From positions 1 to 64,000 of the forward strand of contig CAVZOP010000012.1 in NCBI GenBank assembly GCA_963776935.1: 64,000 nucleotides of DNA, written 5' to 3'. The notes beneath the pieces are model-generated. The model was not told the DNA's origin. It ran no database searches and saw nothing but the letters and a program-made list of their open reading frames with translations. This document shows positions 38,850 to 47,332 of the stretch, in pieces. Both the position numbers and the translations under genes were made by a program. Positions within the stretch are counted from its first letter, which is position 1. Each line of letters opens with the position of its first letter. The DNA is from JALOLG01 sp963776935. Its GTDB lineage: Bacteria > Actinomycetota > Acidimicrobiia > Acidimicrobiales > Ilumatobacteraceae.

Positions 38850-38932
38850 TGTTCGGTTACCCGAATATTTATCGATAGGTCTACCATACGAACGGCCGAC
38901 GGAACGTCGAGGACGATGAAGGAGACCTGTCG
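38850..38932 (+). promoter_or_regulatory. AT-rich promoter region of siderophore-binding-like gene
   Basis: A short AT-rich patch (ATATTTATCGATAGG) stands out from the GC-rich surroundings. TTCGG-TTAC-CCGAA forms a small inverted repeat at its upstream edge, TACCAT at 38882 could be a -10 element, and AAGGAGA precedes the start codon. No convincing iron-box match. Confidence 0.35.
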
Positions 38933-39976
38933 ATGGGCACGGAGACGATCGATCGCGACAACTACCTCGCAGGCCACGACTGGGTGGACGCGGCGACTCG
39001 CCGGGAGTTCCTCGCCATCGTCGGCGCGATGGCGATGCTCGCCGCGTGCGGCGATGACGGCGGCACCACCACCGACCGGGGCGACACCCGCACGGTCGAA
39101 TCGTCGCACGGTCCGATCGTGATCCCGACGAACCCGAAACGCGTCGTGGCGATGCACGACCAACTGGTCGCGTACGCCGTGGCCAGCCTCGGCTTCGGCG
39201 AGCTCATCGCGGTTGCGGCCCGCGACGCGGCCGACCCGGCGGTCGCGATCCGACAGTTCGGCGAGGTTCCCGCCGGGTTCGACCGACTGGAGGACATCGG
39301 CACCTACGACGCCCCGAACCTCGAGGCCATCGCCCGGCTGGAGCCGGACCTGATCATCGGGCTCCCGTACGAGGTCGACCCGATCTACGAGCAACTCAGA
39401 GCCATCGCTCCGACAGTCGTGATCGACCTCGTCGCCGGAGACCGTCCTCGGTTCCAACGCCAGCGTGACCTAGCCGCGGTCGTCGGGGTCGAAGAGGAGA
39501 TGGATGACCGGCTGAACGACTACGGGGCGCGACTCGAAGCGGTGCGCGACACGATCTCCGACGCGCTCGACGGCGCCGCCTACACGTACGTCGAGAGCTT
39601 CGGAACCGGTGCCGAGGACAACTACGTGATCCGCAGCAACTACGCGCCCGGGCTGATGGTGCTCGCCGACTTGGGGATGGTGCCCTCGTCGACGACGACC
39701 GCGTTCACCGAGGAGTACAACGCGGTCAGCATGGAGCGCCTCGCCGACTACGACGCCGACGTGATCTTCGTCGGCGTCCCCGTAGACAGCGAGCTCGACT
39801 CGGGCATCAAGACGTTCCTCGACAACACGGTGGCCGGGCGGGCCGGCCAGGTGTTCACGGTTTCCCGCGACATCTGGAGCCTCGAGGTGGTCGAGGCCCT
39901 GTTTGCGTCGCTCGCCGACATCGAGGGGTTCTTCGCCGACCATCGCCTCGTCGTCTCGGGCGCCTTCGCCAGCTGA
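38933..39976 (+). CDS. Iron-siderophore-type ABC transporter substrate-binding lipoprotein
   Basis: A 347-residue FecB/FepB-type (Peripla_BP_2) binding protein. The export signal has a TRREFL start and lipobox LAAC at Cys39, with a preceding N-region of about 20 residues, consistent with a Tat-type lipoprotein. The body begins VESSHGPIVIPTNPKRVVAMHDQLVAYAVASLG and contains NLEAIARLEPDLIIGLPYE, both typical. No permease or ATPase genes are beside it, so it relies on components elsewhere. AAGGAGA upstream supports the start. Confidence 0.88.
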   Translation: MGTETIDRDNYLAGHDWVDAATRREFLAIVGAMAMLAACGDDGGTTTDRGDTRTVESSHGPIVIPTNPKRVVAMHDQLVAYAVASLGFGELIAVAARDAADPAVAIRQFGEVPAGFDRLEDIGTYDAPNLEAIARLEPDLIIGLPYEVDPIYEQLRAIAPTVVIDLVAGDRPRFQRQRDLAAVVGVEEEMDDRLNDYGARLEAVRDTISDALDGAAYTYVESFGTGAEDNYVIRSNYAPGLMVLADLGMVPSSTTTAFTEEYNAVSMERLADYDADVIFVGVPVDSELDSGIKTFLDNTVAGRAGQVFTVSRDIWSLEVVEALFASLADIEGFFADHRLVVSGAFAS

Positions 39977-40056
39977 ACGACCGCGAGCGAATGACGGCAA
40001 CCGTCGTCGTCGAACTGCCGCGGTGCACCACCCCGCTCGCCCTCGTGAGGGCCTTG

Positions 40057-40129
40057 TGGTCGAGACCGGCGTCGATCCGGTGACCTTCCGCTTTTCAGGC
40101 GGACGCTCTGCCGACTGAGCTACTCGACC
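40057..40129 (-). tRNA. tRNA-Phe (GAA)
   Basis: A 73-nt cloverleaf: acceptor GGTCGAG/CTCGACC, D-stem GCTC/GAGC, anticodon loop CTGAAAA (anticodon GAA), discriminator A; CCA is not encoded. The T-loop reads ATCGACG, so the near-universal T54 is A. It may be a substitution error or a real variant. Last of a Glu-Asp-Phe cluster. Confidence 0.88.
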
Positions 40130-40252
40130 GTGTGTTCGGCTGGCCTGTGTTCTGTTTACGTGTGTCTGATTACCTGTGTCTGACAATGGTGTCCGGCGCC
40201 AGGCCACGGCACCGGAACATGGCAACGGGGCCGCTCGCTGGCGGCCCCGTAG

Positions 40253-40327
40253 CGGTCCCGACGGGACTTGAACCCGCGACCTCCGGCTTGACAGGCCGGC
40301 GTGAACTCCAGACTTCACCACGGGACC
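40253..40327 (-). tRNA. tRNA-Asp (GTC)
   Basis: A 75-nt cloverleaf with acceptor GGTCCCG/CGGGACC, anticodon loop CTGTCAA (anticodon GTC), T-loop TTCAAGT and discriminator G; no encoded CCA. Confidence 0.95.
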
Positions 40328-40344
40328 TGGAGAGTTTTCTGTTG

Positions 40345-40417
40345 CACCCCCAACGGGATTCGAACCCGTGCCGCCACCTTGAAAGGGTGGTGTCCTAGGC
40401 CACTAGACGATGGGGGC
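40345..40417 (-). tRNA. tRNA-Glu (TTC)
   Basis: A 73-nt cloverleaf with acceptor GCCCCCA/TGGGGGT, anticodon loop CTTTCAA (anticodon TTC), T-loop TTCGAAT and discriminator G. First gene of the Glu-Asp-Phe cluster. Confidence 0.95.
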
Positions 40418-40498
40418 AGGAGCCTCGTCTCGTTGAGAGCTACAGAAACCTAGCAGCCTGCCTGCGACGTTCCACCAGGGGTACCCCGGAGCACGACT

Positions 40499-40990
40499 TC
40501 ACTCGCCCGAGAACGCCCGCACGGTCCACTCGAGGAGCCACGACAGATAGCCGTACAGCTGGTACTCGGCGGTGTCGTCCTGTTCGGACACGACCTCGGC
40601 ATCGGGATCGTCGGTGACGTCGAGCAGCGTGCCGAGCACCAGCCGGATCGAGTTGATCGACTGCATGAACGCGGTGAGCTGCGCCTCGTCGATCGTCGTC
40701 CCGCTGGCATCGATGACCGCCTCGACGGCTTCGATCGCCTTGAGCTTGCTGGCGACCAGCTCCACTCGCATCAGGCGTTGGTACTCCTCCTCGAGCTCGG
40801 CATCGTCGGGATGGGCGACCGGGAACAGCCGCGTGAGCATCGTGCTGGTCGGACCGGCGCCGTCAGCGTCGGAGAGCAGCAGGTCGCGGAGCTCGTCGAG
40901 CAGGCGGCGGATCAGGACCAGCTCGTCGTCGCCGATGTTCAGTCGATAGCGGTCCTTGACGCGATACACCGGTGGTCGGGGCCTGGCCAT
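40499..40990 (-). CDS. DUF2017-family protein
   Basis: A 163-residue helical protein matching the actinobacterial DUF2017 family: YRLNIGDDELVLIRRLLDELRDLL near the N-terminus, a RLFPVAHPDDAELEEEYQRL motif, and a C-terminal helix pair YQLYGYLSWLLEWTVRAF. Members are almost always next to clpS, as here, suggesting a role in Clp-dependent proteolysis or N-end-rule substrate handling, but the function is not established. It follows clpS by 76 bp. Confidence 0.85.
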   Translation of the reverse strand: MARPRPPVYRVKDRYRLNIGDDELVLIRRLLDELRDLLLSDADGAGPTSTMLTRLFPVAHPDDAELEEEYQRLMRVELVASKLKAIEAVEAVIDASGTTIDEAQLTAFMQSINSIRLVLGTLLDVTDDPDAEVVSEQDDTAEYQLYGYLSWLLEWTVRAFSGE

Positions 40991-40997
40991 CAGCGTC

Positions 40998-41025
40998 GCT
41001 CACGCATCGTGCGCCGTCGTGGCCC
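40998..41025. repeat. Duplicate of the clpS 3' end
   Basis: A 28-nt segment matches the clpS terminal codons and stop at 41065-41092 with two mismatches. It would encode ATTAHDA and a stop, against ATMEHDA and a stop in ClpS. A small tandem duplication in the clpS-DUF2017 gap. Confidence 0.6.
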
Positions 41026-41066
41026 GCCGGCCGGTGACCCACCAACCGATGGCACCGTCGCCGTGC

Positions 41067-41363
41067 TCACGCATCGTGCTCCATCGTGGCCCACAACCCG
41101 TGCTCGTGGAGCCGGAACACGTGCATCTCGGCCTGCTCGTGGGTGCCGTTGGCGACGACCGCACGGCCCTTTTGGTGCACGTCCAACATCAGCTCGGTCG
41201 CCTTCTCCAGGGAGTAGCCGAACAACTTCTGGAGCACCAACGTCACGTAGCTCATCAGGTTGATGGGATCGTTCCAGACGATCACGACCCACGGGCGGTC
41301 CTCGGCCGTCTGTTCGTCGAGGTCCGGGTCCTTGACCTCGACGGGGTTGAGCGTGGTGGGCAC
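41067..41363 (-). CDS. clpS: ATP-dependent Clp protease adaptor ClpS
   Basis: A 98-residue adaptor that delivers N-degron substrates to ClpC/ClpA. Core motifs: WVVIVWNDPINLMSYVTLVLQKLFGYS, with the Asn-Asp pair that holds the substrate N-terminus, LMLDVHQKGRAVV, and the final HEHGLWATMEHD strand. The GTG at 41363 has GGAG five bases upstream. It heads the clpS-DUF2017 pair and is divergent from ctaB. Confidence 0.93.
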   Translation of the reverse strand: MPTTLNPVEVKDPDLDEQTAEDRPWVVIVWNDPINLMSYVTLVLQKLFGYSLEKATELMLDVHQKGRAVVANGTHEQAEMHVFRLHEHGLWATMEHDA

Positions 41364-41531
41364 CGCTCCATTCTGGCAACCAGAACGCGAGCGCGCTCGG
41401 AGTGAGTTCCGCAAGTGGGCGTCGGGGTCGACCACGAGCGTCAACCGTCTGCACCTGCGCGGCGACGGTGGCGCGAGCGCGTGCTGGGCGCATTGGTCGC
41501 CGCGACCGCGCGGTCGTACGATGGGCACGTT

Positions 41532-42482
41532 ATGGCCGTCGGCAGCCGACCTCTGGTCCCGTCCCGGCTGGCGCCGGGCGGAGTTGCGCACGGCAGCCGG
41601 CGCACGTCCACGACGTTGGTGGGTGCCTACGTGGCGCTCACCAAGCCCCGGATCATCGAGCTGCTGCTGATCACCACCGTCCCGGCGATGATCCTGGCCC
41701 AGAGCGGCTGGCCCTCCACGACGCTCGTCATGGTGACCCTGATCGGCGGCACGCTCGCGGCCGGCGGTGCCAACGCGTTCAACATGTACGTCGATCGCGA
41801 CATCGACCGGCTGATGGACCGCACCAAGAACCGGCCGCTCGCGACGGGGCGCATCGAGCCGAGCCACGCGCTGGTCTTCGCGGCGGCGCTCGAGGTCGTC
41901 GCCTTCGCGGTGCTGTGGTGGGGTGCCAACCCGCTGTCGGCGGTGCTCGCCGTGTCGGCAACGGCGTTCTACGTGCTGGTGTACACGATCTGGCTGAAGC
42001 GCACGAGCCGCCAGAACATCGTGATCGGTGGCGCTGCCGGCGCGGTGCCCGTACTGGTCGGGTGGGCGGCGGTGCGCAACGACCTCGGCTGGGAGCCCGT
42101 CGTGCTGTTCGCGGCGATGTTCTTCTGGACCCCGCCCCACTTCTGGGCGCTCGCCATCAAGTACGCCGACGATTACCGCGCCGCCGACGTCCCGATGCTC
42201 CCGGCCGTGGTGCCGCTCGCCGACGCGGTCCGCCAGATGACCCTCTACACCGCAGCGCTCGTCGTTTCGACGCTCGTGCTGATCCCCGTCGCCGACCTCG
42301 GACCGCTCTACGGAGTCACCGCGGCGGTGCTGGGAGTGATCTTCCTCGCCGCCACGATCTGGCTCGGGAAGGCGCCCAGCCCGCAGGCGAGCATGCGCGT
42401 GTTCGCCTACTCCATCACCTACGTGACCGTGCTGTTCGGTGCGATGAGCCTCGACGTGTTGGTCCGACACGGATTGTCGTGA
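41532..42482 (+). CDS. ctaB: Protoheme IX farnesyltransferase
   Basis: A 316-residue UbiA-family membrane prenyltransferase that makes heme O for the caa3 oxidase. The first Asp-rich motif NMYVDRDIDRLMDRTKNRP and the second, YADDYRAADVPMLP, are intact; eight to nine membrane segments are visible. The start at 41532 is preferred to the ATG at 41415 because it gives the normal length. It opens the respiratory block. Confidence 0.94.
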   Translation: MAVGSRPLVPSRLAPGGVAHGSRRTSTTLVGAYVALTKPRIIELLLITTVPAMILAQSGWPSTTLVMVTLIGGTLAAGGANAFNMYVDRDIDRLMDRTKNRPLATGRIEPSHALVFAAALEVVAFAVLWWGANPLSAVLAVSATAFYVLVYTIWLKRTSRQNIVIGGAAGAVPVLVGWAAVRNDLGWEPVVLFAAMFFWTPPHFWALAIKYADDYRAADVPMLPAVVPLADAVRQMTLYTAALVVSTLVLIPVADLGPLYGVTAAVLGVIFLAATIWLGKAPSPQASMRVFAYSITYVTVLFGAMSLDVLVRHGLS

Positions 42483-42654
42483 AGCGACAGTTCGATGCGC
42501 GTGTGGTGACTCGCTGGTGCGAACCGGGCGTGTTCGCTGCGTGTTCGGGATTTCCGGCCGGGAGCCAGTGGACAGGTAGTGTCGGGCCGCGTAGGTCCCC
42601 GGTGGCCGTTCGACGTCTTCACCCCGACAAGCCCGACAAGCGAGTCCCACGTAC

Positions 42655-44301
42655 ATGACCACGATCGAATCCAGCCCTGAAGCCGTCGGCGCGGCCCGTG
42701 GCGAGTCCGCGATCGGGTCCTTTCCGGCAGCGCTGGCGGCGTGGCTGACGTCGAGCGATCACAAGCGGATCGGGCGGCTGTTCCTCGGCGGATCGTTCAT
42801 CGGCCTGGCGGCGACGGCGGTGATCGGTGTCTTGCTGGGCCTCGAACGCGTCGACGGCAGTGATGTCCTGCTCGACGTCGACGCCATCCCGCAACTGTTC
42901 CAGCTGTACCGGATCGGGCTCGTCTCGGCGACGTTGATGCCGCTCGGCATCGGGCTGTCGATCGCCGTGGTGCCGCTCCAGCTCGGGGCCCGTTCGTTGG
43001 CCTTCCCCCGGTTGGCGCTCGCCGGGTTCTACGGCTGGCTGGCCGGACTCGTCCTCGTCATCGTGGCGCTCGCCAACAACGGCGGCATCGGCGGTGGCAA
43101 CTCCGACATGGTCGACCTGTTCCTCGTCGCCCTCGCCCTGATGGCGCTCGGGCTGATCGCTGCCGCGGTGTCGATCGCGACGTCGGTGCTCACGACCCGC
43201 GCTCCGGGGATGTCGATGCGGCGCGTCCCGTTGTTCTCGTGGTCGGCGCTCGTGACCGCGATCGGTGTGTTGCTGTCACTCCCCGTGCTCGTCGGCACCC
43301 TCGTGTTCCTCGTCGTCGACCATCGCAACGCGCGGGTGGTGTTCGGTGGCAACGAGGGGATCGGTAACTGGATCGGCTGGGCCTTCACGCAGCCCGCCAC
43401 GTACGTGTTCGCGCTCCCCGCCATCGGCTTGGCCGCGGAGATGTTCCCGGTCACGTTCGGTCGCCGCCAGGTGATGCGCGGCGTCGTGTACACCGGGCTC
43501 GCCCTCGTGGGCGTCGGCGCGTTGTCGGCCGTCACCCAGCAGAACGTGCACAACCTGCCGTGGTCGGGCAGCGGGCTCGACACCGAGGAGCTCGGGACGA
43601 AGTTCGACGACTTCGTGCCGTTCGCGCTGTTCAACCTGCTCCCGGTGCTCGGCGTCCTGATCGTGATGGCGATCGGCGCATTGCTCGCCAAGGGTGGCCG
43701 TCCCTCGATCACGTCGCCGTTCGTGTTCGGTTTCCTCGGTGTCGGGATGATCCTGGTCGGGATGCTCGGCGGCGTGCTGTACCCGATCGACGATCTCGGG
43801 CTGCAGGGGACGGTCTTCGAGGAGGGGGCGCTCGTCTACATCGTCTACGGCGCCGTGCTCGGCATCATGGGTGGCGTCGTCTTCTGGGCGCCCAAGCTCT
43901 GGGGCCGGATGATTCCCGACAAGCCGGCGATGGGCCTCGCTGGTCTCGGCATGATCGCCACCGTGCTCGCCTCCTTGCCGTACTACGTGGCCGGCTTCGC
44001 CGATCAGCCGGCGGCGTCGCCGACCTACGACTACGGCGGCCCGGCCGAGCTCTGGAACGCGTTGGTTCTCGTCGGCCACGCGCTGATGCTGCTCACGGTG
44101 CTGGCGTTCGCCGGCCTCGGCGCCAAGGCGCGGCGCGCTCGTGACGACGCTGACGATGCGCCGGGCGACGATCCGTGGGATGCCCAGACGGTCGAGTGGA
44201 CCACCACCTCGCCGGCACCGTTCGACAACTATGCGGTGGTGCCCGTCATCTCCTCGGCCGAACCCGCCCTCGATCGCAAGTCATCGGAGCACCCGTCGTG
44301 A
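42655..44301 (+). CDS. Heme-copper oxidase subunit I-like protein lacking all metal ligands
   Basis: A 548-residue polytopic membrane protein that aligns with the ctaD product at 47333: SSDHKRIG (for TIDHKKLG), VVPLQLGARSLAFPRL, TRAPGMSMRRVPLFSW, GIMGGVVFWAPKLWGR, and the tail DPWDAQTVEWTTTSPAPFDNY (for DPWDARSLEWMTTNPPKEHNF). The ligand positions are replaced: the TM2 heme histidine (MHATTM) reads LYRIGL, the CuB motif HPEVY reads QPATY, the His-His pair reads QQ, and HFHYVLF reads ALVYIVY. It cannot bind the usual hemes or CuB. It is translationally coupled (GTGA) to the next gene. Role unknown; see findings. Confidence 0.85.
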   Translation: MTTIESSPEAVGAARGESAIGSFPAALAAWLTSSDHKRIGRLFLGGSFIGLAATAVIGVLLGLERVDGSDVLLDVDAIPQLFQLYRIGLVSATLMPLGIGLSIAVVPLQLGARSLAFPRLALAGFYGWLAGLVLVIVALANNGGIGGGNSDMVDLFLVALALMALGLIAAAVSIATSVLTTRAPGMSMRRVPLFSWSALVTAIGVLLSLPVLVGTLVFLVVDHRNARVVFGGNEGIGNWIGWAFTQPATYVFALPAIGLAAEMFPVTFGRRQVMRGVVYTGLALVGVGALSAVTQQNVHNLPWSGSGLDTEELGTKFDDFVPFALFNLLPVLGVLIVMAIGALLAKGGRPSITSPFVFGFLGVGMILVGMLGGVLYPIDDLGLQGTVFEEGALVYIVYGAVLGIMGGVVFWAPKLWGRMIPDKPAMGLAGLGMIATVLASLPYYVAGFADQPAASPTYDYGGPAELWNALVLVGHALMLLTVLAFAGLGAKARRARDDADDAPGDDPWDAQTVEWTTTSPAPFDNYAVVPVISSAEPALDRKSSEHPS

Positions 44302-44876
44302 CGCTCGCCCTCCCTGCCGGACCGGCGCCGGCGCCACGTCGCCAGATCTTCGTCGGCACCGCCTTGGCGTGCGTCGCCGGCACGATGTTGATCGGTGGTC
44401 AGCTCGCGATCTGGGCGCTGATCCGCGATCGTGCGGTGCAGGCGGGCGAGCGTTTCCCCGGCACGGTCGAGATCCCCGAGGTCGCGTCGAACGTGATGTT
44501 GATCACGATCTACACGCTCTGCTTGTTCGCCCAGTGGACGGTGTACTCCGCCAAGCGCGGCGACCGGATGCACGTCGGCTTGTCGCTCGGCATCGTCGGC
44601 CTGATGGCGATCGCATTCATCAACGCCCAGGCGTACGTGTACAGCCGGATGGAGATGCCCATCGCCGAGGGCGGTTATCCGGGCATGTTCTACGCGATCA
44701 CGGGCACCATCGTCGCTTTGGTCGTCATCGGGCTGGGCTTCACCGCGATCACCGCCTTTCGCTCCCTCGGTGGTCGCAGCGGCGAGCTCGAGCTCGTCTC
44801 GTCGCACGCCATGTACTGGTACTTCGTAGCCGCAGCGTTCTCGGGCGTCTGGTTCCTCGTGTACGTGACGAAGTGA
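44298..44876 (+). CDS. Cytochrome c oxidase subunit III-like protein (degenerate)
   Basis: A 192-residue membrane protein with the length and five-segment pattern of bacterial CoxC. Shared segments are LITIYTLCLFAQWTVYSAKRGD (for SSLTMVLAVSSAKRGD) and HAMYWYFVAAAFSGVWFLVYVT (for GLYWHFVDIVWILIFTLVYL). The conserved membrane Glu of VYEF reads AYVY and the FHGVH motif is absent. The GTG overlaps the previous stop, so this protein is made with the ligand-free subunit I paralogue. Confidence 0.8.
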   Translation: MTLALPAGPAPAPRRQIFVGTALACVAGTMLIGGQLAIWALIRDRAVQAGERFPGTVEIPEVASNVMLITIYTLCLFAQWTVYSAKRGDRMHVGLSLGIVGLMAIAFINAQAYVYSRMEMPIAEGGYPGMFYAITGTIVALVVIGLGFTAITAFRSLGGRSGELELVSSHAMYWYFVAAAFSGVWFLVYVTK

Positions 44877-44884
44877 GTTGATCG

Positions 44885-46009
44885 ATGTTCACGACCGGCT
44901 CCAAGCTCCTGATCGGATCCACCGTCATGGCGACGGTCGCCGCCGTGCTGTACGGCGTCACCCAGGAGGGGACACTCGGCACGATCGGTCTCGCCTCGGC
45001 GGCCATCGCCCTCGCCTTCCTCGCCGGGATCAACGTGTACGTGCGCGATTCCAACGTTTCGGCGATGGACACCGACGCGCACGCCACGTCACCGGCCGCC
45101 CGCCAGGCACCGGGTGCCAGCCTGTGGCCGCTCGTCGCCGCGCTCGGCCTCACGATGGCGACCGTCGGCGCCGTCACGTTCCAGGCGATCACCGTCCTCG
45201 GGCTGATCCTGCTGCTGGCGGCGACCGCCGAGTGGATGGTGCAGGCCTGGAGCGAGCGGGCATCGGCCGATCCCGAGTACAACCACGAGGTCCGCGATCG
45301 GATCGCCCTCCCGCTGGAGCTGCCGATCCTCGCGGCCATCGGGGTGGGCGTCATCATCTACTCGGTCAGCCGGGTGATGCTGGGGCTCCCGACCAAGGAG
45401 GCCGCCGTCGTCGCCTTCGTGGTCGTCGCCGCGCTCGTGCTGATCGTCGGCACGCTGACGTCGGTGCGGCGCAACCTGTCGACCGGCACCGTCGCGGGTG
45501 TGTGCTCGGTCGCCGTCGTCGCGATCGTCGTCACCGGCGCCGTGTACGGCGTCGACGGCGAGCGTGAGACACACCATCACGAGACCACCGGTGAGATCGC
45601 CGAGGACGGTGATTGTGGTGCCGAGGAGACCGAGGCCGACGAGGACGCCTCGCAGAGCGTCGCCGCCAAGTCCAATGTGTCGGCAACCATCACGCTCACC
45701 GCCGAGGAGCGGCTCACCTACACCGTGCCCGGCTTCGACGGGGGGACGGCCACCCTCACCCTGCCGCGGTCGACCCCCAACAACGTCCTGTTCCGCAACG
45801 ACTCCGAGGAGCACCGACGGCTGTCGATCGACACCGCGGGCGCCACCGCCGCCGAGGACAAGCAGGTGGTGTGCACCGCGCTCGTCGAACAGGGCGGCAT
45901 GCAGATGCTGACGGTGCGGTTCGACAAGCCCGACTTCGCGTCCGAGAACGGGTACCAGTTCATCGTCCCAGGTGTCGACGAAGCCGTCCTGCCCGTGGTG
46001 GTGCCGTGA
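44885..46009 (+). CDS. Membrane protein with C-terminal cupredoxin-like domain
   Basis: A 374-residue protein: about seven membrane segments (around 8-28, 33-52, 79-100, 102-120, 150-172, 176-196, 204-224), a His/Glu-rich linker (THHHETTGEIAEDGDCGAEE), and an outer domain of about 120 residues (from SNVSATITL). The segment SLWPLVAALGLTMATVGAV resembles SYWPLIVALGLPIMAYGIV at the end of ctaD, so the N-terminus may derive from the subunit IV-like tail. The outer domain has a cupredoxin pattern (NNVLFRNDSEEHRRLSI) and one Cys and Met, but lacks the full Cys-His-Met copper set. Stop overlaps the coxB start. Confidence 0.7.
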   Translation: MFTTGSKLLIGSTVMATVAAVLYGVTQEGTLGTIGLASAAIALAFLAGINVYVRDSNVSAMDTDAHATSPAARQAPGASLWPLVAALGLTMATVGAVTFQAITVLGLILLLAATAEWMVQAWSERASADPEYNHEVRDRIALPLELPILAAIGVGVIIYSVSRVMLGLPTKEAAVVAFVVVAALVLIVGTLTSVRRNLSTGTVAGVCSVAVVAIVVTGAVYGVDGERETHHHETTGEIAEDGDCGAEETEADEDASQSVAAKSNVSATITLTAEERLTYTVPGFDGGTATLTLPRSTPNNVLFRNDSEEHRRLSIDTAGATAAEDKQVVCTALVEQGGMQMLTVRFDKPDFASENGYQFIVPGVDEAVLPVVVP

Positions 46010-47317
46010 GCTATCGATCGGAGAGGAGCACGTTGCACGACACGCCGGAGTCGAATGCCGACCTGACCACACGAGGGCACCGACGCGCGACGGCGCGGGT
46101 CGCGACTGCCGCCGGCACGGTGGCGTTGCTGGCCGGGTGCGCCAACGACGCGCCACAGGACACGTTCCAGCCCGCCGGCGAGAACGCCCAGAAGATCCAG
46201 GACCTCCAGGTGCCGGTGTTCATCATCGCCGGCGTCATCGGCGTGCTGGTGATCCTCGTTCTGGTCTTCGTCTTCATCCGCTTCCGCGACAAGGGCCAGC
46301 CGATCCCCGAGCAGACGCACGGGAAGCCCGCCCTCGAGATCACGCTCACGGCGATTCCGGCCGTGATCATGGCGGTGATCGCCGGCTTCACGGTCCCGAC
46401 GGTGATGGCGCTCGCCGAGACCGACGACACGGAATGCGTCATCAACCTGACCGGCCAGCAGTGGTGGTGGGAGTACGACTACCCGGTCGGCGAGGACGGC
46501 ACGATCTGCGGCGTCACGCCCACTTCGGCCGAGGCCAGCCCGATCATCACCAGCGGTCAGCTCGTGATCCCCACCGGAACGAGGGTGCTCGTGCGCGGCA
46601 CCAGCCGAGACGTGATCCACAGCTTCTGGATCCCACGGCTGAACGGCAAGAAGGACATGGTGCCGGGGCGCGTGCACTACCTGCGGCTGCAGGCCGACGA
46701 ACCCGGCATCTACGCCGGCCAGTGCACCGAGTTCTGCGGTCTCTCGCACTCGAACATGCGGATGGAGGCGGTGGCGCTCGAGCCCGCCGACTTCCAACGT
46801 TGGATCGACAACCAGCTCGAACCGTACGTCGCCGCCGGAGGCCGGCACCGAGGCCGCCGAGGGTGAAACGGTGTACATCCAGCAATGCGCTCGCTGCCAC
46901 CAGGTCAACGGGTTGGTCGATGACAAGGGCAACGACGATCCGGCCGACGACGCGCTTGTGGTGTCGGCGCCCGACGAGTACGTCTGGAGTGGTGCCGCGC
47001 CGAACCTCACCAACCTCATGACACGCAACACGTTCGCCGGCGCCACGTGGGACCTGTTGACCGAGGACTGCCGGGACGACGTGTGGAACGCGACGCCCGA
47101 GGAGTTCGGCGAGAGGTACCTGGAAGGCGTCACCGCGGAGTGTCTCAACGAAGTCGACCTGCGCGAGTGGCTGCGCGACGCGCCCGCCAAGAAGCCGATG
47201 TACGCCGATCCCGAAGAGCTCGAAGCGACCGACGGCAAGTACCGCGGGATGCCGTACCTGGCGCTGTCGGAGGACCAGATCGACCTGGTCCTGGCGTACC
47301 TGATCGAGCGGAAATGA
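46006..47317 (+). CDS. coxB: Cytochrome c oxidase subunit II with C-terminal cytochrome c (caa3 type, frameshifted)
   Basis: Electron-entry subunit. Signal with lipobox LLAGC, two membrane segments, then the CuA domain: INLTGQQWWWEYDYP, VIHSFWIP, and GQCTEFCGLSHSNM with both Cys, His and Met ligands. A cytochrome c domain follows (TVYIQQCARCHQ, heme motif CARCH; distal Met in YRGMPYL). The two domains are in different frames: the break is at about 46830-46845 in a Gly/Ala/Glu-rich linker and one base restores AGTEAAEGETVYIQQ. GTG start overlaps the preceding stop. Coupled to ctaD. Confidence 0.88.
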
Positions 47318-47332
47318 TGGGAGCGAACTGAG

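Noticed and set aside
38850..38890. DtxR/IdeR iron box before the siderophore-binding-like gene
   Set aside because: The AT-rich stretch shares only a GGTTA core; it lacks the 19-bp dyad of the consensus.
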